This document shows positions 4,889 to 6,199 of a DNA stretch of 6,199 nucleotides, piece by piece. Numbering within the stretch: position 1 is the first letter of the stretch; every line of letters starts with the position of its first letter. The translations under genes and the position numbers were made by a program. Under the pieces are notes generated by a model. The model saw nothing but the letters and a program-made list of their open reading frames with translations, had not been told where the DNA came from and ran no database searches. This stretch comes from Nitrospirota bacterium (GTDB lineage Bacteria > Nitrospirota > JACRHJ01): NCBI GenBank assembly GCA_021815285.1, contig JAKAHE010000124.1, positions 1 to 6,199 on the forward strand, in the 5' to 3' direction.

Positions 4889-5389
4889 TTAGTGCGCTTG
4901 CGCAGGTGCAAGAGGCGCTTTCATTACAAAAGGCCCGGATACCTTGCCGACCATGTAAAGGCACCGCCGGGTCTCATCGAGCATCATGCCGATGCCCTTC
5001 TGCCAGCTCACCGTCCCAACAGGATGGTTCATCCCATAAGCCGGGCCTCTGGAGTTACCTATCAACGCCAGGAGCGCAAGGTTGATCTGGTCGAGGTTCT
5101 GGACAAGGAGCCTGAAAAGCCCCCTCTGGTCCCTCGGAAGGACCTTAAGGCCCAGTCTGCGCAGGTTGTCTATGGCTGCCCGCCTTGCCGTAATCCTGCC
5201 AGCCGCCACCTTCAGCTTCCGCGCGTCAATTGCCGAGGCGCCGTCGTTGGCGCCGCGCATATCCACCTTTATAGCCTCATAATCCCTTTGTGTAGCGTCG
5301 AGGAGATTGGAAATCCTGCTTTCGGCGTGCGCGGTAGCGGCAAGGGAAGCAAATGCCAGCACCGACATAAAAAAAGCCTGATACTTCAT
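4889..5389 (-). CDS. Secreted helical protein of unknown function
   Basis: The product has 166 residues, read on the minus strand from ATG 5389-5387. A near-perfect ribosome binding site, AAAGGAGG (complement of 5395-5402), lies five bases before the start. Residues 1-22 (MKYQAFFMSVLAFASLAATA then HA) are a clear signal peptide, cleaved before E23. The mature protein looks mostly helical and basic, with ARKLKVAAGRITARRAAID (56-74) and an LLVQNLDQINLALLAL stretch (about 94-109). I see no catalytic or metal motif. It has one cysteine, C143, so it has no intramolecular disulfide. I do not recognise the family. An overlapping + strand frame (4892-5407) lacks a signal and ribosome site and is taken as a shadow. 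It meets the DUF3106-like gene tail to tail. I found no convincing promoter in its upstream 200 bases. Confidence 0.8.
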   Translation of the reverse strand: MKYQAFFMSVLAFASLAATAHAESRISNLLDATQRDYEAIKVDMRGANDGASAIDARKLKVAAGRITARRAAIDNLRRLGLKVLPRDQRGLFRLLVQNLDQINLALLALIGNSRGPAYGMNHPVGTVSWQKGIGMMLDETRRCLYMVGKVSGPFVMKAPLAPAQAH

Positions 5390-5546
5390 CGCCGCCTCCT
5401 TTCATAAAATCGGGATTTTCGTCAACGCAGAGGGACAGGGGCCGCAAGGGTAAAACCTGCCGTCCTGAGATGCCGAAAATCCGCTTTTCGACTATGTGCC
5501 GGAGATTTCGTATTGCTTTTTGTTTGTAAAATGGAACGCCCGGAGG

Positions 5547-5575
5547 TTGATTCCGGGGTCTATAGGGAGTATAAT
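5547..5575 (+). promoter_or_regulatory. Sigma70-type promoter for the PHP-domain gene
   Basis: TTGATT (5547-5552), 17-base spacer, perfect TATAAT (5570-5575). The predicted start near 5582 gives a leader of about 188 bases before the TTG start, long enough to hold a regulatory structure or a small RNA. Confidence 0.55.
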
Positions 5576-5708
5576 ATCCGTGTTTCTTTCAAAGAACGTG
5601 TTACTACCGGGACATGGGCATAAGTATAACGGCTTTTAATAGACTGGTCAAGTGTTATGTTTTCCAGTAATTTCATAGGGATAGAAATTAAATAAAATTA
5701 ATTATTAT

Positions 5709-5760
5709 TTTCTTGCCGCGCCAAAGCCATTGAAGCTATCATCTCCCGGGAGGCAAGAAG
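5709..5760 (+). promoter_or_regulatory. Stem that could cover the PHP gene ribosome binding site
   Basis: TTCTTGCC (5710-5717) is the perfect complement of GGCAAGAA (5752-5759), with one G-U pair outside (5709/5760). The 3' arm overlaps both possible ribosome sites, GGGAGG (5748-5753) and AAGGGG (5758-5763). The loop contains the palindrome TCCCGGGA (5744-5751). Translation of the PHP gene may depend on opening this stem; this is inference. Confidence 0.35.
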
Positions 5761-5769
5761 GGGATAAAA

Positions 5770-6199
5770 TTGAAAGAGCTTAAGATAGATTTCCATATTC
5801 ACTCCAAGGAAGACCCGCACGATTTTTTAAGAAACGACGCCTGCAAAATAATCGACATGATGGCGGACAGGGGTTTCGACGCCATAGCCATTACGAATCA
5901 TAATCGTTTCACATGGTCGGAGCGGCTTCGGGATTACGCCAGGGAGAGAGGCGTAATATTCATACGAGGGGTCGAACGCACCGTCAGGCGGCGGCACGTC
6001 CTCCTGATAAATTTCCCTGGAGAAATAAGCGATTACCGCACGTTAAACGACATCGAGGCTGCGAAACGGGAAGACAACCTGGTAATAGCCGCGCATCCGT
6101 ATTTCCCTATGCCGACGGCTTCGGGCATACTGCTCGACAGCCGCCCGGAGGTGTTCGACGCCCTGGAATACTGTCATTACTACGTGAAGAACCTGAATT
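5770..6199 (+). CDS. PHP-domain metal-dependent hydrolase, N-terminal part (3' end outside window)
   Basis: The frame is open to the window edge, giving 143 residues. Residues 4-12 (LKIDFHIHS) hold the HxH metal motif of the PHP superfamily (H9, H11). They are followed by AIAITNHN (38-45, H44, where the family more often has D before H), GVE (67-69, E69), H76 in RRHVLLINF, IAAHPYFP (106-113, H109) and the E133/H136 segment. PHP proteins hydrolyse phosphoesters using two or three metal ions and include histidinol phosphatases, polymerase-associated domains and nucleotide/RNA phosphoesterases; the substrate here cannot be told. It is probably cytoplasmic. The TTG at 5770 is chosen as start because the motif begins within a few residues, AAGGGG lies six bases upstream and no ATG is available before residue 30. 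The frame is closed upstream by TGA at 5731. Confidence 0.85.
   Translation, partial: MKELKIDFHIHSKEDPHDFLRNDACKIIDMMADRGFDAIAITNHNRFTWSERLRDYARERGVIFIRGVERTVRRRHVLLINFPGEISDYRTLNDIEAAKREDNLVIAAHPYFPMPTASGILLDSRPEVFDALEYCHYYVKNLN

Larger units (their letters stand above)
5403..5769. other. Divergent intergenic region between secreted protein and PHP gene
   Basis: This is a 367-base gap without a protein gene. It holds short inverted repeats (AAAATC/GATTTT at 5406-5419; CGAAAA/TTTTCG at 5474-5490), a + strand promoter (5547-5575), an A/T-rich block (about 5682-5711) and a long-range stem next to the PHP start (5709-5760). No recognised riboswitch class or tRNA was seen. Confidence 0.5.

Noticed and set aside
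4892..5407. A + strand open frame of 171 codons starting at GTG 4892
   Set aside because: It lies fully antisense to the minus-strand gene, which has a signal peptide and AAAGGAGG. The + frame has neither and shows no protein-like pattern.
5628..5650. AAC-N16-GTCAA before the PHP gene as a third ECF-type site
   Set aside because: It has only a few matching bases, the wrong spacing relative to the other two sites and no CGTCTAAC box. The sigma70-type site at 5547-5575 explains expression better.

Overview
This window looks like chromosomal DNA of a GC-rich Gram-negative-type bacterium. The evidence is signal peptides, an exported DUF3106-type protein and a membrane zinc-finger anti-sigma factor. 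Frequent ATA (Ile) and AGG (Arg) codons and the mix of neighbours suggest a Desulfobacterota/Nitrospirota-like lineage, but that is a low-confidence impression. I see no mobile elements, CRISPR arrays, tRNAs or rRNAs.

Layout. 1-316: the 3' end of argininosuccinate lyase (argH). 317-482: a short gap with a nested hairpin. 483-1832: a complete type II (MOFRL) glycerate 2-kinase. 1931-2248: a small exported protein whose mature part is about half lysine. 2249-2742: a 494-base gap with three hairpins followed by two tandem promoters. 2743-4886: a three-gene cluster on the + strand, made of an ECF sigma factor, its overlapping ZAS-type membrane anti-sigma factor, and an exported DUF3106-like protein built from seven 18-residue repeats. 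4889-5389 (- strand): a secreted protein of unknown function, tail-to-tail with the DUF3106-like gene at a 2-base gap. 5403-5769: a gap with a good sigma70-type promoter and a stem that could cover the next ribosome binding site. 5770-6199: the 5' part of a PHP-domain metallo-hydrolase with a TTG start, running off the window.

Most notable observation. The same two-box sequence, TTGTAAACCTT followed after 13 or 14 bases by CGTCTAAC, occurs upstream of the lysine-rich exported protein (1839-1870) and upstream of the ECF sigma gene (2576-2608). The spacing and the AAC...CGTC core are those of ECF sigma promoters. The simplest reading is that the sigma factor controls itself (plus the anti-sigma and DUF3106-like genes) and also the neighbouring lysine-rich protein. 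This would be a compact envelope-response locus whose output includes a histone-H1-tail-like polycation and an Arg/Lys-rich helical repeat protein, both exported. The shared motif is seen directly; the regulatory assignment is inference.
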